A stretch of DNA of 64,000 nucleotides from Paenochrobactrum gallinarii (GTDB lineage: Bacteria; Pseudomonadota; Alphaproteobacteria; Rhizobiales; Rhizobiaceae). The translations under genes and the position numbers were made by a program. The stretch's first letter is position 1; every line of letters starts with the position of its first letter. Under the pieces are notes generated by a model. The model made no database searches. It was not told the origin of the DNA and saw nothing but the letters and a program-made list of their open reading frames with translations. Below, one piece after another: positions 49,682-59,520 of the stretch. The stretch is from contig NZ_JACIIU010000006.1 of NCBI RefSeq assembly GCF_014205685.1, forward strand, positions 33,307 through 97,306, written 5' to 3'.

Positions 49682-50407
49682 ATGGCGAAGCTTGACGCGC
49701 ATTTTACCCGTCGCATATTTCTGCTGGGCTCCGGCTCGTTCGCTTTAACTGCGATTGCTGGCTGTCAGTCGATGGATATGTCGGCTTTTCAGATGGATGT
49801 TGATCCGATGAGCACCGGCGGCATTTCGCCGATGCGTCCGCAGATCAGCGTTGATAAAGCCATCACCACGCCGGATGTGATGTATGCGGCGGTGAATGAA
49901 GGTTCTTATAACCTTCCTGCCATTCCCTATGAAAAAGTACCCAAAGAGTTCCGCCGTCAGATCGTGCCTGATCCGACCGGAGAGGCACCAGGCACGATTG
50001 TTGTCGATACAGCCAATCATTATCTCTATCTGGTGCAACCGGGCGGTGATGCTCTGCGCTATGGCGTTGGGATTGGTCGTGCCGGCTTTGAGTGGTCGGG
50101 ACGTGCCAATGTGCAATATAAAAAGCAATGGCCGCGTTGGACACCGCCACCGGAAATGATTAAACGCCAGCCGGAGCTGGAAAAATATCGTAATGGTATG
50201 GAGCCGGGGCCGCAAAACCCGCTCGGTGCACGTGCGCTGTATATTTACCAAAACGGGCAGGATACCGGCTATCGTATTCACGGCTCGCCGGAATGGTGGT
50301 CGATCGGACAATCAATGTCGTCCGGCTGCATCCGTTTGATGAATCAGGATATTATCGATCTCTATAACCGCACTGAAGGCAAAGCGCCGATCGTTGTGCG
50401 CGCCTGA
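49682..50407 (+). CDS. L,D-transpeptidase (YkuD domain)
   Basis: Periplasmic enzyme that forms 3-3 peptidoglycan cross-links or attaches proteins to the wall. The 241-aa protein has a twin-arginine-like lipoprotein leader (TRRIFLLGSGSFALTAIAGC, Cys28) and the YkuD domain with H200 (RIHGSPEW) and catalytic C216 (SSGCIRL). Rhizobiales rely strongly on L,D-transpeptidases, and several carry this leader. A stand-alone gene after tamB; an imperfect hairpin lies at about 50423-50459. Confidence 0.9.
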   Translation: MAKLDAHFTRRIFLLGSGSFALTAIAGCQSMDMSAFQMDVDPMSTGGISPMRPQISVDKAITTPDVMYAAVNEGSYNLPAIPYEKVPKEFRRQIVPDPTGEAPGTIVVDTANHYLYLVQPGGDALRYGVGIGRAGFEWSGRANVQYKKQWPRWTPPPEMIKRQPELEKYRNGMEPGPQNPLGARALYIYQNGQDTGYRIHGSPEWWSIGQSMSSGCIRLMNQDIIDLYNRTEGKAPIVVRA

Positions 50408-50499
50408 TGATATCTCATAAATTCCGGATGAGGCCAGAGGTCAGGAAAAGCCCCATCCGGCGCACTTTAACAAGTTTGGGTGATTAAAGTGCTGCAGGC

Positions 50500-50730
50500 T
50501 TAACGCATTGCTACGTGTTGGCCGCTCTGTTGTGTATCAGTAAAATTCATCACCATTTTGGCAGGCTGCGGCAGGCTTGTTTCTGCCACTGTCTGGACAA
50601 CTGTGGTGGCTGTGGTTGCAGCCATTTTATAAGTGGTCATCGGATGCTGCTGGCTCATCATCAGCAGTGAGGCTGCTGTCAAAGCTGAAGCCGCAATCAG
50701 ACCGAGGCGTTTTTCAGTACTGGCAAGCAT
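50500..50730 (-). CDS. Small exported protein of unknown function
   Basis: A 76-aa protein I do not recognise. A signal or anchor helix (RLGLIAASALTAASLLMMS, residues 8-26) is followed by a polar, Thr/Ala/Val-rich stretch and a Gln-rich end. ATG at 50730 has CGGAG 6 nt upstream. It could be a lone membrane-anchored peptide or a secreted product; the good ribosome site and start make it a real gene candidate. Confidence 0.6.
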   Translation of the reverse strand: MLASTEKRLGLIAASALTAASLLMMSQQHPMTTYKMAATTATTVVQTVAETSLPQPAKMVMNFTDTQQSGQHVAMR

Positions 50731-50887
50731 AACACACTCCGTTGTGTGAGGCATTTGAGGAGACTGCGCTCAAATGCTTGGGGTTAACTGGTCGTCCGGC
50801 GATGCGTATCTTAAGTGTCAGTCTTAAGGGCTGGGGGAGGATTGGGGCAACTGATTAAGACCGCACCGCCTCATACACGATTGAACT

Positions 50888-51394
50888 CTAATGTACGGTC
50901 ACTGCCGATGTGCGGCTAAGCGCACTCATCAATGCATTTGTCGGTATCGGCAGCAAAATCTGATCTGCTGCCATCAGGGCATCAGCAAAATCCTGCGCTG
51001 CTTTTTCCACTTCCAGACAGCGGCTTTTGCAGGCGATAGAGCCAAGGCAGGCATCAATCGTTACTTGGTCACCGTTTTGCATGGCGGAAATGAGCCCGAG
51101 GGTTAAGCATTCAGCCTGACACACCTGATGGGAATCAAACGGGAAACTATGCAGCGGGCATAAAGCGCAATGACGCAGTACGCGCACAAATTGCGACAGT
51201 TCTGCAATCAGACCTTTGCTGGCATCAACACCAACTGCATCGCTATAAAGTGCCCAGGTCATTTCCCATGGCAGCACAGAGCCTGTTTCGAAGCCTGCAA
51301 TCCAGCGACGATAACCTTCCAGCACCAGCCGTTCCGGCATGCGGTCAAAATATGAGGTGTTGCTACCATTTAATTCGGCAATACGCGGGTTCAT
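50888..51394 (-). CDS. Cys-rich protein of unknown function, possibly metal-binding
   Basis: A 168-aa protein I do not recognise by family. Seven Cys in its second half are grouped as CxxC (C76, C79), CxxxC (C92, C96), C116 and CxxxC (C122, C126), which suggests a metal or Fe-S site. No signal peptide or membrane helix is seen. Its start overlaps the stop of the 61-aa gene by 4 nt, so they form one unit, apparently behind an Irr-type box. An iron-related role is inference from that context. Confidence 0.7.
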   Translation of the reverse strand: MNPRIAELNGSNTSYFDRMPERLVLEGYRRWIAGFETGSVLPWEMTWALYSDAVGVDASKGLIAELSQFVRVLRHCALCPLHSFPFDSHQVCQAECLTLGLISAMQNGDQVTIDACLGSIACKSRCLEVEKAAQDFADALMAADQILLPIPTNALMSALSRTSAVTVH

Positions 51395-51576
51395 GCGAGC
51401 CTCCGCGGAGCTGCTTCACAGGCTTTATCTGCAACCCAGTGATATGAATAAGGGGCTTTTGCAAAAGGCGTAACCCCAGAGGCAGAAGCTAATATGCGCT
51501 GACCATTGCTTACGGCTAGGAATTGCAGCTGCAATCCGTTTTCCGCAATGTAACGGTCTTTTTTAAGACCAAACAT
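51391..51576 (-). CDS. Small conserved-type protein in a putative Irr-regulated pair
   Basis: A 61-aa soluble protein I do not recognise, first gene of the two-gene unit with the Cys-rich protein. It starts MFGLKKDRYIAENGLQLQF; one Cys near the C-terminus. ATG at 51576 has a strong GGAGG site, and the coupled 4-nt overlap with the next gene argues that both are real. The upstream region contains a promoter and an Irr-box-like palindrome. Confidence 0.7.
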   Translation of the reverse strand: MFGLKKDRYIAENGLQLQFLAVSNGQRILASASGVTPFAKAPYSYHWVADKACEAAPRRLA

Positions 51577-51674
51577 AAGGTCCTCCAATCGAACGGGTTC
51601 AAGGCCCAGACATTAAAGGTTGAACGAAACTGACTGAGATGAGGAATTCATCTTTGTCAGGCTCATTTGCAGAT

Positions 51675-51703
51675 ATAGAACGCTGGATTCTTCAATCTGT
51701 CAA
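51675..51703 (-). promoter_or_regulatory. Promoter of the 61-aa / Cys-rich pair
   Basis: On the minus strand TTGACA (51698-51703) is followed after 17 bp by TTCTAT (51675-51680). The predicted transcription start is near 51668, about 90 nt before the ATG. Confidence 0.5.
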
Positions 51704-51737
51704 ATGAAATTTAGGTATTTTCTTTATATTTCAATAG

Positions 51738-51754
51738 TTTAGAATTATTCTAGA
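51738..51754. promoter_or_regulatory. Iron control element (Irr box)-like palindrome
   Basis: The sequence reads TTTAGAA-TTA-TTCTAGA, one base off the iron control element TTTAGAA-N3-TTCTAAA bound by Irr in rhizobia. It lies about 35 bp upstream of the -35 of the only gene pair it could serve, a position more suited to activation than to direct repression. irr is at 34921-35358. Confidence 0.6.
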
Positions 51755-51999
51755 CTAAAATAGTCATGTTTGTTGCATTGCTAGTAGCAAATATTATTTT
51801 AGCTGAAAAGTGCCTTGGCCGCTTTTCTTAAGCGCTGTGACAAATTGCGCGACTACAGATGTTAAAGTGCAACCAAGGCGGTAAGAGGGCACGTTGTTGA
51901 AACTTTTTTTAAAATAGTTGCGATAATCAAATGCCGGTTAAAGCGTGCGGCTTTATCCGGCATTTTTTAACGTTTTCAGCGTTTGGAGGCTAAAATCAT

Positions 52000-52605
52000 T
52001 TAGTGGTGACTATGCCCGGAAGCAGCCTTACCTTTGGCGGATGTGACATTAAATTCCATGTCGATTTTGCCGGCTTTCTCAAATTCGAGAGTGACCGGTA
52101 CTTTTTCACCTTCCACATATGGTTTGGCCGGTTTCATCAGCATTAAATGGTAACCGCCAGATTTAAGCTCGACCGTTTCACCGGCAGGAATTTCCAGGCC
52201 GTCTTTAAGCTGGCGCATCTTCATCACGTCATTTTCCATGGACATTTCATGGATTTCAATGTGATCAGCGGTGGCAGTGGAGGCCGCAATAAGGCGGTCA
52301 GCTTCTTTCCCGCCATTGTTGATGGTGATGTAGCCACCGGCAACGCTGGCGCCTGGGACAGTGGCACGTACGGCCGGATTGTTAAGTGTCAGATCACCAA
52401 GCTTAACCGGCTGTGCATGCATAGCATGGCTGTCGTGACCGTGCTTTTCATGCTCTTTTTCCCCATGACCATCTTTTTTATGGGCATGCTCGGTTGTCTG
52501 CGCATTGGCTTCGTGTTTAGCCGGGTTATGCGAGTGGGCCTGAGCGGCTGAAAGGCTGATGAGAAGCGCGACGGCAGATGTAGCTGCCAAAAAACGTACT
52601 GACAT
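52000..52605 (-). CDS. Periplasmic copper chaperone PCu(A)C with His-rich insert
   Basis: Binds Cu(I) in the periplasm and can deliver it to cytochrome oxidase CuA or CuB sites. The 201-aa precursor has a signal peptide (cleavage near AQA), a His/Lys/Glu-rich linker (about 24-65, over ten His) and the PCuAC domain (DUF461) with the ligand motif H...M (HEMSMENDVMKMR) and HLMLM. AGGAT lies before the ATG. It is co-oriented with the upstream DUF2946-like gene, a frequent copper pair. Confidence 0.9.
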   Translation of the reverse strand: MSVRFLAATSAVALLISLSAAQAHSHNPAKHEANAQTTEHAHKKDGHGEKEHEKHGHDSHAMHAQPVKLGDLTLNNPAVRATVPGASVAGGYITINNGGKEADRLIAASTATADHIEIHEMSMENDVMKMRQLKDGLEIPAGETVELKSGGYHLMLMKPAKPYVEGEKVPVTLEFEKAGKIDMEFNVTSAKGKAASGHSHH

Positions 52606-52682
52606 TTTAATATCCTGATTTTTAATAATTATTAGTTGCGCAGTGCTTTGCTGGCATGCGCAATTTTTGGAATTTGAAAAAA

Positions 52683-53084
52683 TCAGGCGGCGGGTGGAGC
52701 CCGTGGAGGTGCAGCCGGCGGGTAGACAGCACGGCGCATGGCTGGTTCAGGTAAAATATCGCCATGAGCCAAAGCAAGCCGGAACACTGCGGCGTTTGAA
52801 ACATCGGGCGCAGGACAAATGAACTTGGCAGTTAGGCGGCAGGCATCGCAATCTGCCACATGCAGATGACGGCCTTCGCCGGGTTTGCCGTTTATATCAC
52901 GTGTGCTATCAAGGCAGATGACCGGAAAAGTACCATCCGGCAGCCTGAATTCCGCACGTAAAAATTCTGAATTTTCTGTCGCGCGTAATTCAATTGGTTT
53001 ATGGGCAAAAGCGACAAAAAACAGCGCTAATACGCTTAAAAAGCGTATCAGAAATGCTGTTTTTGTCTTTGCGTTTCGCACCAT
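52683..53084 (-). CDS. DUF2946-like exported protein, copper-linked
   Basis: A 133-aa protein with an N-terminal anchor helix (FLIRFLSVLALFFVAFA), a CxxC pair in ADCDACRLT and a Pro/Ala-rich end, which fits the DUF2946 type seen near copper genes; the match is from memory. AGAGGT lies before the ATG. It is 77 bp upstream of the PCu(A)C gene on the same strand, so both are likely one copper-handling operon. Confidence 0.7.
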   Translation of the reverse strand: MVRNAKTKTAFLIRFLSVLALFFVAFAHKPIELRATENSEFLRAEFRLPDGTFPVICLDSTRDINGKPGEGRHLHVADCDACRLTAKFICPAPDVSNAAVFRLALAHGDILPEPAMRRAVYPPAAPPRAPPAA

Positions 53085-53156
53085 TCAACCTCTGCCGGAT
53101 TCAATCTGCTGTAATGACAGGCATATTTAGCTTGGAACAGGTACTCTTGCCAAGGG

Positions 53157-53552
53157 CTAAATATAGCGCCCGCCGCGCTGGATGACTTCGATTTTGTATC
53201 CGTCCGGATCGCTGATGAAGAAGAAACGGGCAACGAGTGTGTCGCCATTTTTAAACTCCACAATGTCGCGTGGTGCAAAACCCAAATCGGTCACGCGTTT
53301 GTGTTCTGCATCCAAATCATCGACGACAAAGGCCAGATGGCCATAACCGTCACCCAGATCATAAGCTGTCTCACGGTCTTTATTGATGGTCAGTTCCAGC
53401 TCGAAATCATTTTCGTCATTGCGCAGATAGACGAGCGTAAAGGCTTCAAAATCAATGCGTTCGGCAATTTTAAGATCGAAGGCGCGTGCATAAAAATCAA
53501 CTGATTTCTGCTCGTCAAACACGCGGATCATACTGTGAATAGCTTTAGCCAT
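53157..53552 (-). CDS. gloA: Lactoylglutathione lyase (glyoxalase I, VOC family)
   Basis: Converts the methylglyoxal-glutathione hemithioacetal to S-lactoylglutathione. The 131-aa protein starts MAKAIHSMIRVFDEQKSVDFYARAFDL and contains NDFELELTINKD and YGHLAFVVDDLD and RGGRYI-type C-terminus; the metal ligands His, Glu, His and Glu fall at H6, E60, H81 and E125 or nearby. Start at 53552 has AGGAG upstream; a longer in-frame start is rejected. Confidence 0.88.
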   Translation of the reverse strand: MAKAIHSMIRVFDEQKSVDFYARAFDLKIAERIDFEAFTLVYLRNDENDFELELTINKDRETAYDLGDGYGHLAFVVDDLDAEHKRVTDLGFAPRDIVEFKNGDTLVARFFFISDPDGYKIEVIQRGGRYI

Positions 53553-53728
53553 AAAGTGCTCCTGATATGGTTTGGCCTGTTTTAACACTCCCGTGTGAAA
53601 TGGCAATGAAGCACAGGTAAGCGGCTATAAGCGGAATTTGCAGTGAAGTGCTTTTGAGGGGTTGGCCTTTTCCTGCAAACTGCTTTATCCCTATATGTAT
53701 CAAAATGATGATGCGGGATGAAGGCTCA

Positions 53729-54904
53729 ATGTCAGGTGTAACGCGCGAACAGGTTCTTTCCCAACTCCGGCAGGTCACAGGGCCGGACTTTAAAGGCGAT
53801 ATTGTTTCGCTGGGATTGGTTTCGGATATTTTTATAGCCGATGGTAAAGTGTTCTTTTCCATCACTGTGCCGTCGGATCGTGCTGAGGCGCTGGAGCCGC
53901 TGCGTAGCATGGCTGAAAAAGTGGTCTCGAGCCTTCCGGGTGTTAAAAGCACGCTGGTGACGCTGACGGCTGAAAAAATCGGTGGCCGTACCAGTGATGA
54001 TGCGCCGCCGCCACGCCCGCAGGCGCGTCCGGCTAGTTCGGCAGCTCAGCCACAGGCTGGTCGTCCGCAAGGGGCACCAACATTGCCGCCTAAAGCCGGT
54101 GTGCCGGGTGTTAAACATATTATCGCTGTAGCTTCGGGCAAGGGCGGGGTGGGAAAATCCACCACCACCGTCAATCTGGCGCTCGGTCTTCAGGCTAATG
54201 GTTTGAAGGTCGGTATTCTGGATGCCGATATTTACGGCCCGTCGATGCCGCGTTTGCTGGGCATTTCCGGTCAGCCGGAACAAACCCGCGATAAGCGTAT
54301 TGAGCCCATGGAGCGCTATGGCATCAAAGTGATGTCGATGGGTTTCATGGTAGATGAAGATGCGCCGATGATCTGGCGCGGGCCTATGGTGGTTTCAGCG
54401 CTGACGCAAATGCTGCGCGAAGTGAACTGGGGCAATCTCGACGTGATGGTGGTGGATATGCCTCCGGGCACCGGCGATGTGCAGCTGACCATGGCGCAGA
54501 AAGTGCCGCTTTCCGGTGCTGTCATTGTTTCCACACCACAGGATCTGGCACTAATTGATGCGCGTAAAGGCCTGAACATGTTCCGCAAAGTGGAAATTCC
54601 TTTGCTGGGCGTGGTGGAAAATATGAGCTACTTTATCGCGCCGGATACGGGTGCGCGTTATGATATTTTCGGTCATGGCGGAGCCAAATCGGAAGCCGAA
54701 CGTATCGGCGTACCGTTCTTAGGTGAAGTGCCTTTGCATATGGATGTGCGTGCTTATTCGGATGCCGGAACACCAATCACGGCGAAAGAACCAGAAAGCG
54801 AACACGCAAAAATCTACCGTGATATCGCTAAAAAGGTTTGGGACAATATCAATGCAGGTGAGGGCGGCAGTGGTCGTCAGGCACCCAATATTGTTTTTGA
54901 TTGA
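53729..54904 (+). CDS. mrp: Iron-sulfur cluster carrier protein Mrp/ApbC
   Basis: P-loop ATPase scaffold for Fe-S cluster transfer. The 391-aa protein has an N-terminal DUF59/MIP18 domain (MSGVTREQVLSQLRQVTGPD), a Pro/Ala/Gln linker and the ATPase domain with deviant Walker A GKGGVGKST near residues 137-145 and DADIYGPSMPRLLG. The usual cluster Cys pair near the C-terminus (CPxC) is not evident here: no CxxC is seen. ATG at 53729 has AAGG upstream; the frame is open further 5' without family match. Confidence 0.92.
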   Translation: MSGVTREQVLSQLRQVTGPDFKGDIVSLGLVSDIFIADGKVFFSITVPSDRAEALEPLRSMAEKVVSSLPGVKSTLVTLTAEKIGGRTSDDAPPPRPQARPASSAAQPQAGRPQGAPTLPPKAGVPGVKHIIAVASGKGGVGKSTTTVNLALGLQANGLKVGILDADIYGPSMPRLLGISGQPEQTRDKRIEPMERYGIKVMSMGFMVDEDAPMIWRGPMVVSALTQMLREVNWGNLDVMVVDMPPGTGDVQLTMAQKVPLSGAVIVSTPQDLALIDARKGLNMFRKVEIPLLGVVENMSYFIAPDTGARYDIFGHGGAKSEAERIGVPFLGEVPLHMDVRAYSDAGTPITAKEPESEHAKIYRDIAKKVWDNINAGEGGSGRQAPNIVFD

Positions 54905-54907
54905 TAT

Positions 54908-54937
54908 AAAAAAGGCCGGTTAACCGGCCTTTTTTTA
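54908..54937. terminator. Bidirectional terminator between mrp and pgm
   Basis: AAAAAAGGCCGG-TTAA-CCGGCCTTTTTT is a perfect palindrome with A- and T-runs, between the convergent mrp and pgm genes. Confidence 0.93.
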
Positions 54938-54941
54938 TGCT

Positions 54942-56708
<1,767 letters not shown>

Positions 56709-56864
56709 TTAGTTGCATGAAAGCAATTTTTATTTTGTATAGCTGCTTTATTTTATCCCGCTTAAACCTTTGCAAAAGTTTAATCTTTCGGACTTGTGCG
56801 CTTAGCTTTTATACGTCTAAATCATGACACTTTAAAAAGCAGCTTGGCAAAGACAGGATATTCC

Positions 56865-57557
56865 ATGTCACAGACTTATGTTTTCGCGCCTCAGCCGCAG
56901 GCAAGCCTGCCTGTAAAAGGGATTGATGAACGCTTTCCGGTGCATCGTATTTATTGCGTTGGTCAAAATTATGCTGACCATGTGGTGGAAATGGGTGGTG
57001 ATCCCAACCGTTCTTTCCCGTTTTTCTTCCAGAAAAGTCCTGACTGTCTGGTGGAAGGCGGCGCTGATTTTCCTTATCCGTCACAGACAAATGATGTGCA
57101 TCACGAGATTGAGCTGGTGGTGGCAATTGGTAAAGACGGCGCCGACATTGCCGTGGAAGATGCGCTTAATCATGTTTATGCCTATGCGGTGGGCATTGAT
57201 ATGACGCGCCGTGACTTGCAAGCCGTGGCCAAAAAAGCCGGCCGCCCATGGGAAACAGCCAAGTCATTTGATCATTCGGCACCTTGTGGTGATCTGGTGC
57301 GTGTTGATGAAGCGGGGCACCTTTCCGAGGGTTCCATCTGGTTGAAAGTCAACGGTGAAACACGCCAGAGCGGTGATCTCAATCAGATGATCTGGAAAGC
57401 GGGCGAGAGCATTGCTTATCTTTCTTCCCTGTTTGAATTGAAAGCTGGCGACCTCATTTTCACCGGAACACCGGCCGGAGTTGGCGCTATTCAGCGTGGT
57501 GATATTATTGAAGGCGGCATTGATAAACTTGGAACCGTGCACTGCAAAGTGGTCTGA
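56865..57557 (+). CDS. Fumarylacetoacetate hydrolase family protein
   Basis: FAH-superfamily enzyme, likely a small-molecule hydrolase or decarboxylase such as fumarylpyruvate hydrolase. The 230-aa protein has the fold HRIYCVGQNYADHVVEMG, metal-binding residues in HHEIELVVAIG and YAVGIDMTRRDLQ, and IFTGTPAGVGAIQRGD. Substrate cannot be set by sequence alone. AGGA lies 6 nt before the ATG at 56865. It is divergent from pgm. Confidence 0.85.
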   Translation: MSQTYVFAPQPQASLPVKGIDERFPVHRIYCVGQNYADHVVEMGGDPNRSFPFFFQKSPDCLVEGGADFPYPSQTNDVHHEIELVVAIGKDGADIAVEDALNHVYAYAVGIDMTRRDLQAVAKKAGRPWETAKSFDHSAPCGDLVRVDEAGHLSEGSIWLKVNGETRQSGDLNQMIWKAGESIAYLSSLFELKAGDLIFTGTPAGVGAIQRGDIIEGGIDKLGTVHCKVV

Positions 57558-57721
57558 TTGCGCGTGTTTCAGCCTTATTCTAACAGCGTGTAATATTGAT
57601 TTTATCAAGGTTACACGCTTTGCTCTTTCGCAAATGCTTATTTACGTGGTAGGTTCCTCCTTGTTCAAAGGGCTGAAAAAGATTCCGCTTGGTCGAGCTT
57701 TTACGTTGCAAAGGAACAGTC

Positions 57722-57910
57722 ATGGCATTTGAGGACATCAAGGCAGAACTGGCGCTCTTATTTGAGCAGATGGTGAATCAGCCGGAAGATGCGCACGAAA
57801 TTCGTGAAACTTTGCATGAAAAGCTCAATGCTTTGAAGGCCAGTGGTCTGCCGCTTCCTGAAGATCTGGTGGAGCTTGAAAAACGCCTCACCAGTGATTT
57901 TGAAGCGTAA
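57722..57910 (+). CDS. Small helical protein of unknown function
   Basis: A 62-aa acidic protein, predicted mostly helical (AELALLFEQMVNQ, AHEIRETLHEKLNALKASGL, DLVELEKRL). I do not recognise a named family. AAAGGAACAG before the ATG at 57722 is a good ribosome site. It lies 9 bp before the lytic transglycosylase gene on the same strand, so it may be co-expressed. Confidence 0.75.
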   Translation: MAFEDIKAELALLFEQMVNQPEDAHEIRETLHEKLNALKASGLPLPEDLVELEKRLTSDFEA

Positions 57911-57919
57911 GGGTTTTAG

Positions 57920-58681
57920 ATGACTGCTCTCGTTTTTCGTGACCAGACAAAGCTATGGTCGTTGTTGCGTGGTTTTTCACTTGCATTAACGGTGTCGGCG
58001 CTGGGGTTGGTTTTAACCGGTTGCAATACGACCAGTGAGAGCGGCTCATCACAGACAGGATTATTATCATCTGTTGCTGCGGAAGGGGCATCTGCTTCGG
58101 CGGCTTCGGCAAGCACGGGTGACGCTGCCAAAACAGCATCTGAAGTGGCCGCAGAAACAGCAGCCGCCACGCAGATTGCAAGCTTGCAGCAGTCTGCTCC
58201 TTTGCCGACTTCACGCGAAGCAGCCATTCCGGCCATGGCCTATGCTGCGGCAACGCCTGCGGAAACTTCGCCCGGGTCACTCGCTGCTAATCTGGCTTTT
58301 GAAACACCGGCCAATGCGCCGACCGGCCTTGATGAGCTGATCCAGAAATATGCTGCCACTTATGAAGTGCCGGAACGTCTGGTGCGCCGTGTTGTGCACC
58401 GCGAAAGCCGTTTCAATCCGGCAGCGCGCAACGGGCCATATTGGGGGCTGATGCAGATCAGCCATCCAACAGCGCGCGGGATGGGTTATCGTGGTGCGGC
58501 CAGTGGTTTGCTGGACGCTGAAACCAATCTCAAATATGCGGTTAAATATCTTTCCGGCGCCTATAAAGTTGCTGAAGGCGATGAAAGTCAGGCAGTTAAG
58601 TTCTACGCGCGCGGTTATTATTATGATGCCAAGCGCAAAGGCTTGCTGGAAGAAACTGGTCTGCGTCCGGCGCGTAAATAA
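57920..58681 (+). CDS. Lytic transglycosylase lipoprotein (SLT domain)
   Basis: Cleaves peptidoglycan glycan strands. The 253-aa precursor has a lipobox (LVLTGC, Cys35), a long Ala/Ser/Thr-rich linker (about 36-130) and a C-terminal SLT domain with catalytic Glu at about residue 162 (VHRESRFNP) and GLMQISHPTARGMGYRG. A membrane-anchored periplasmic enzyme. It is probably co-transcribed with the 62-aa gene upstream. Confidence 0.9.
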   Translation: MTALVFRDQTKLWSLLRGFSLALTVSALGLVLTGCNTTSESGSSQTGLLSSVAAEGASASAASASTGDAAKTASEVAAETAAATQIASLQQSAPLPTSREAAIPAMAYAAATPAETSPGSLAANLAFETPANAPTGLDELIQKYAATYEVPERLVRRVVHRESRFNPAARNGPYWGLMQISHPTARGMGYRGAASGLLDAETNLKYAVKYLSGAYKVAEGDESQAVKFYARGYYYDAKRKGLLEETGLRPARK

Positions 58682-58795
58682 AGTTCAAAAATTCCAAGTC
58701 ATGACCATGTCATAATTGCGCGACATCTTTATGTCGTGCAGATGACGGCTTAAATATTGCTGTGTGTTTGCGTGTCGAAAGAACAAGCTGGAAGC

Positions 58796-59452
58796 ATGGC
58801 AATGACAATGAAACCCAATCCATCATGGAATTACACGCGCGCTGAATTATGGGCGGATGGTATTATTCATGTGCTGGGCGTAACGTTCGCGGTGATTGGT
58901 GCCGCGATCCTGTTGATTTTTTATCTGCCCGTTTTGCCGTTTTCTAAATCTTTTGCAATTGCCATTTATGCAGTGTCGCTGGTGTTGGTTTTAACGATGT
59001 CGGCCATTTACAATATCTGGCCGGTATCGCGGGTGAAATGGTTTTTACGCCGTTTTGATCACGCCGCCATTTATGTGCTGATTGCCGGAACATATACACC
59101 TTTTTTGATGCAGACAGGCGGCAAAGCCTCATATTTATTGAGCTTTGTCTGGGTGGTGGCACTCATGGGTGTAGCGCTTAAACTCTTATGGCCTGCCCGT
59201 TTTGATCGCTTGTCGATTGGGCTTTATCTGGCTTTGGGCTGGAGCGGGATTTTGGTTTATGACACGCTGTTTCAGGTATTGTCGCCGGCTACCCTCTGGC
59301 TGATTGCCGCAGGTGGTGTGGTTTACTCACTCGGTGTCATTTTTCATGTCTGGGAGCGGTTGCGTTTTCAAAATGCTATTTGGCATGGTTTTGTCGCAAC
59401 CGGTGCTGCACTGCATTATTGTGCGGTTTTTGTCGCCATTTCTTTACATTAA
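58796..59452 (+). CDS. Hemolysin III / PAQR family membrane protein
   Basis: Seven-helix integral membrane protein of the HlyIII (YqfA) family. The 218-aa protein has the N-terminal signature SWNYTRAELWADGIIHVLG, the metal His of FDHAAIYVLIAGTYTPF and the C-terminal pair near IFHVWERLRFQNAIWHGFVATGAALHY. Despite the name, hemolysis is not established; a lipid-hydrolase or stress role is likely. ATG at 58796 or 58802. Confidence 0.88.
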   Translation: MAMTMKPNPSWNYTRAELWADGIIHVLGVTFAVIGAAILLIFYLPVLPFSKSFAIAIYAVSLVLVLTMSAIYNIWPVSRVKWFLRRFDHAAIYVLIAGTYTPFLMQTGGKASYLLSFVWVVALMGVALKLLWPARFDRLSIGLYLALGWSGILVYDTLFQVLSPATLWLIAAGGVVYSLGVIFHVWERLRFQNAIWHGFVATGAALHYCAVFVAISLH

Positions 59453-59481
59453 ATTTTGGTTTGATTTTTTAAAAGCTGATC

Positions 59482-59511
59482 AATATATGTTTCGTATATG
59501 AATCATATATT
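59482..59511. promoter_or_regulatory. Palindromic operator of the ParD-like/MetAP pair
   Basis: AATATATG (59482-59489) and CATATATT (59504-59511) are perfect inverted arms 14 bp apart, with a third TATATG between them. The element ends 9 bp before the start codon of the ParD-like gene. This fits autoregulation by a ribbon-helix-helix protein; the interpretation is inference. Confidence 0.6.
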
Positions 59512-59520
59512 GGTAGAAAT

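Larger units (their letters stand above)
51577..51999 (-). other. Regulatory region of the Cys-rich pair, 423 bp
   Basis: Holds the ribosome site, a promoter candidate and an iron-control-type palindrome for the minus-strand pair. The part from about 51760 to 51999 has no recognised feature apart from AT-rich DNA and a run of T near 51905. Confidence 0.5.
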
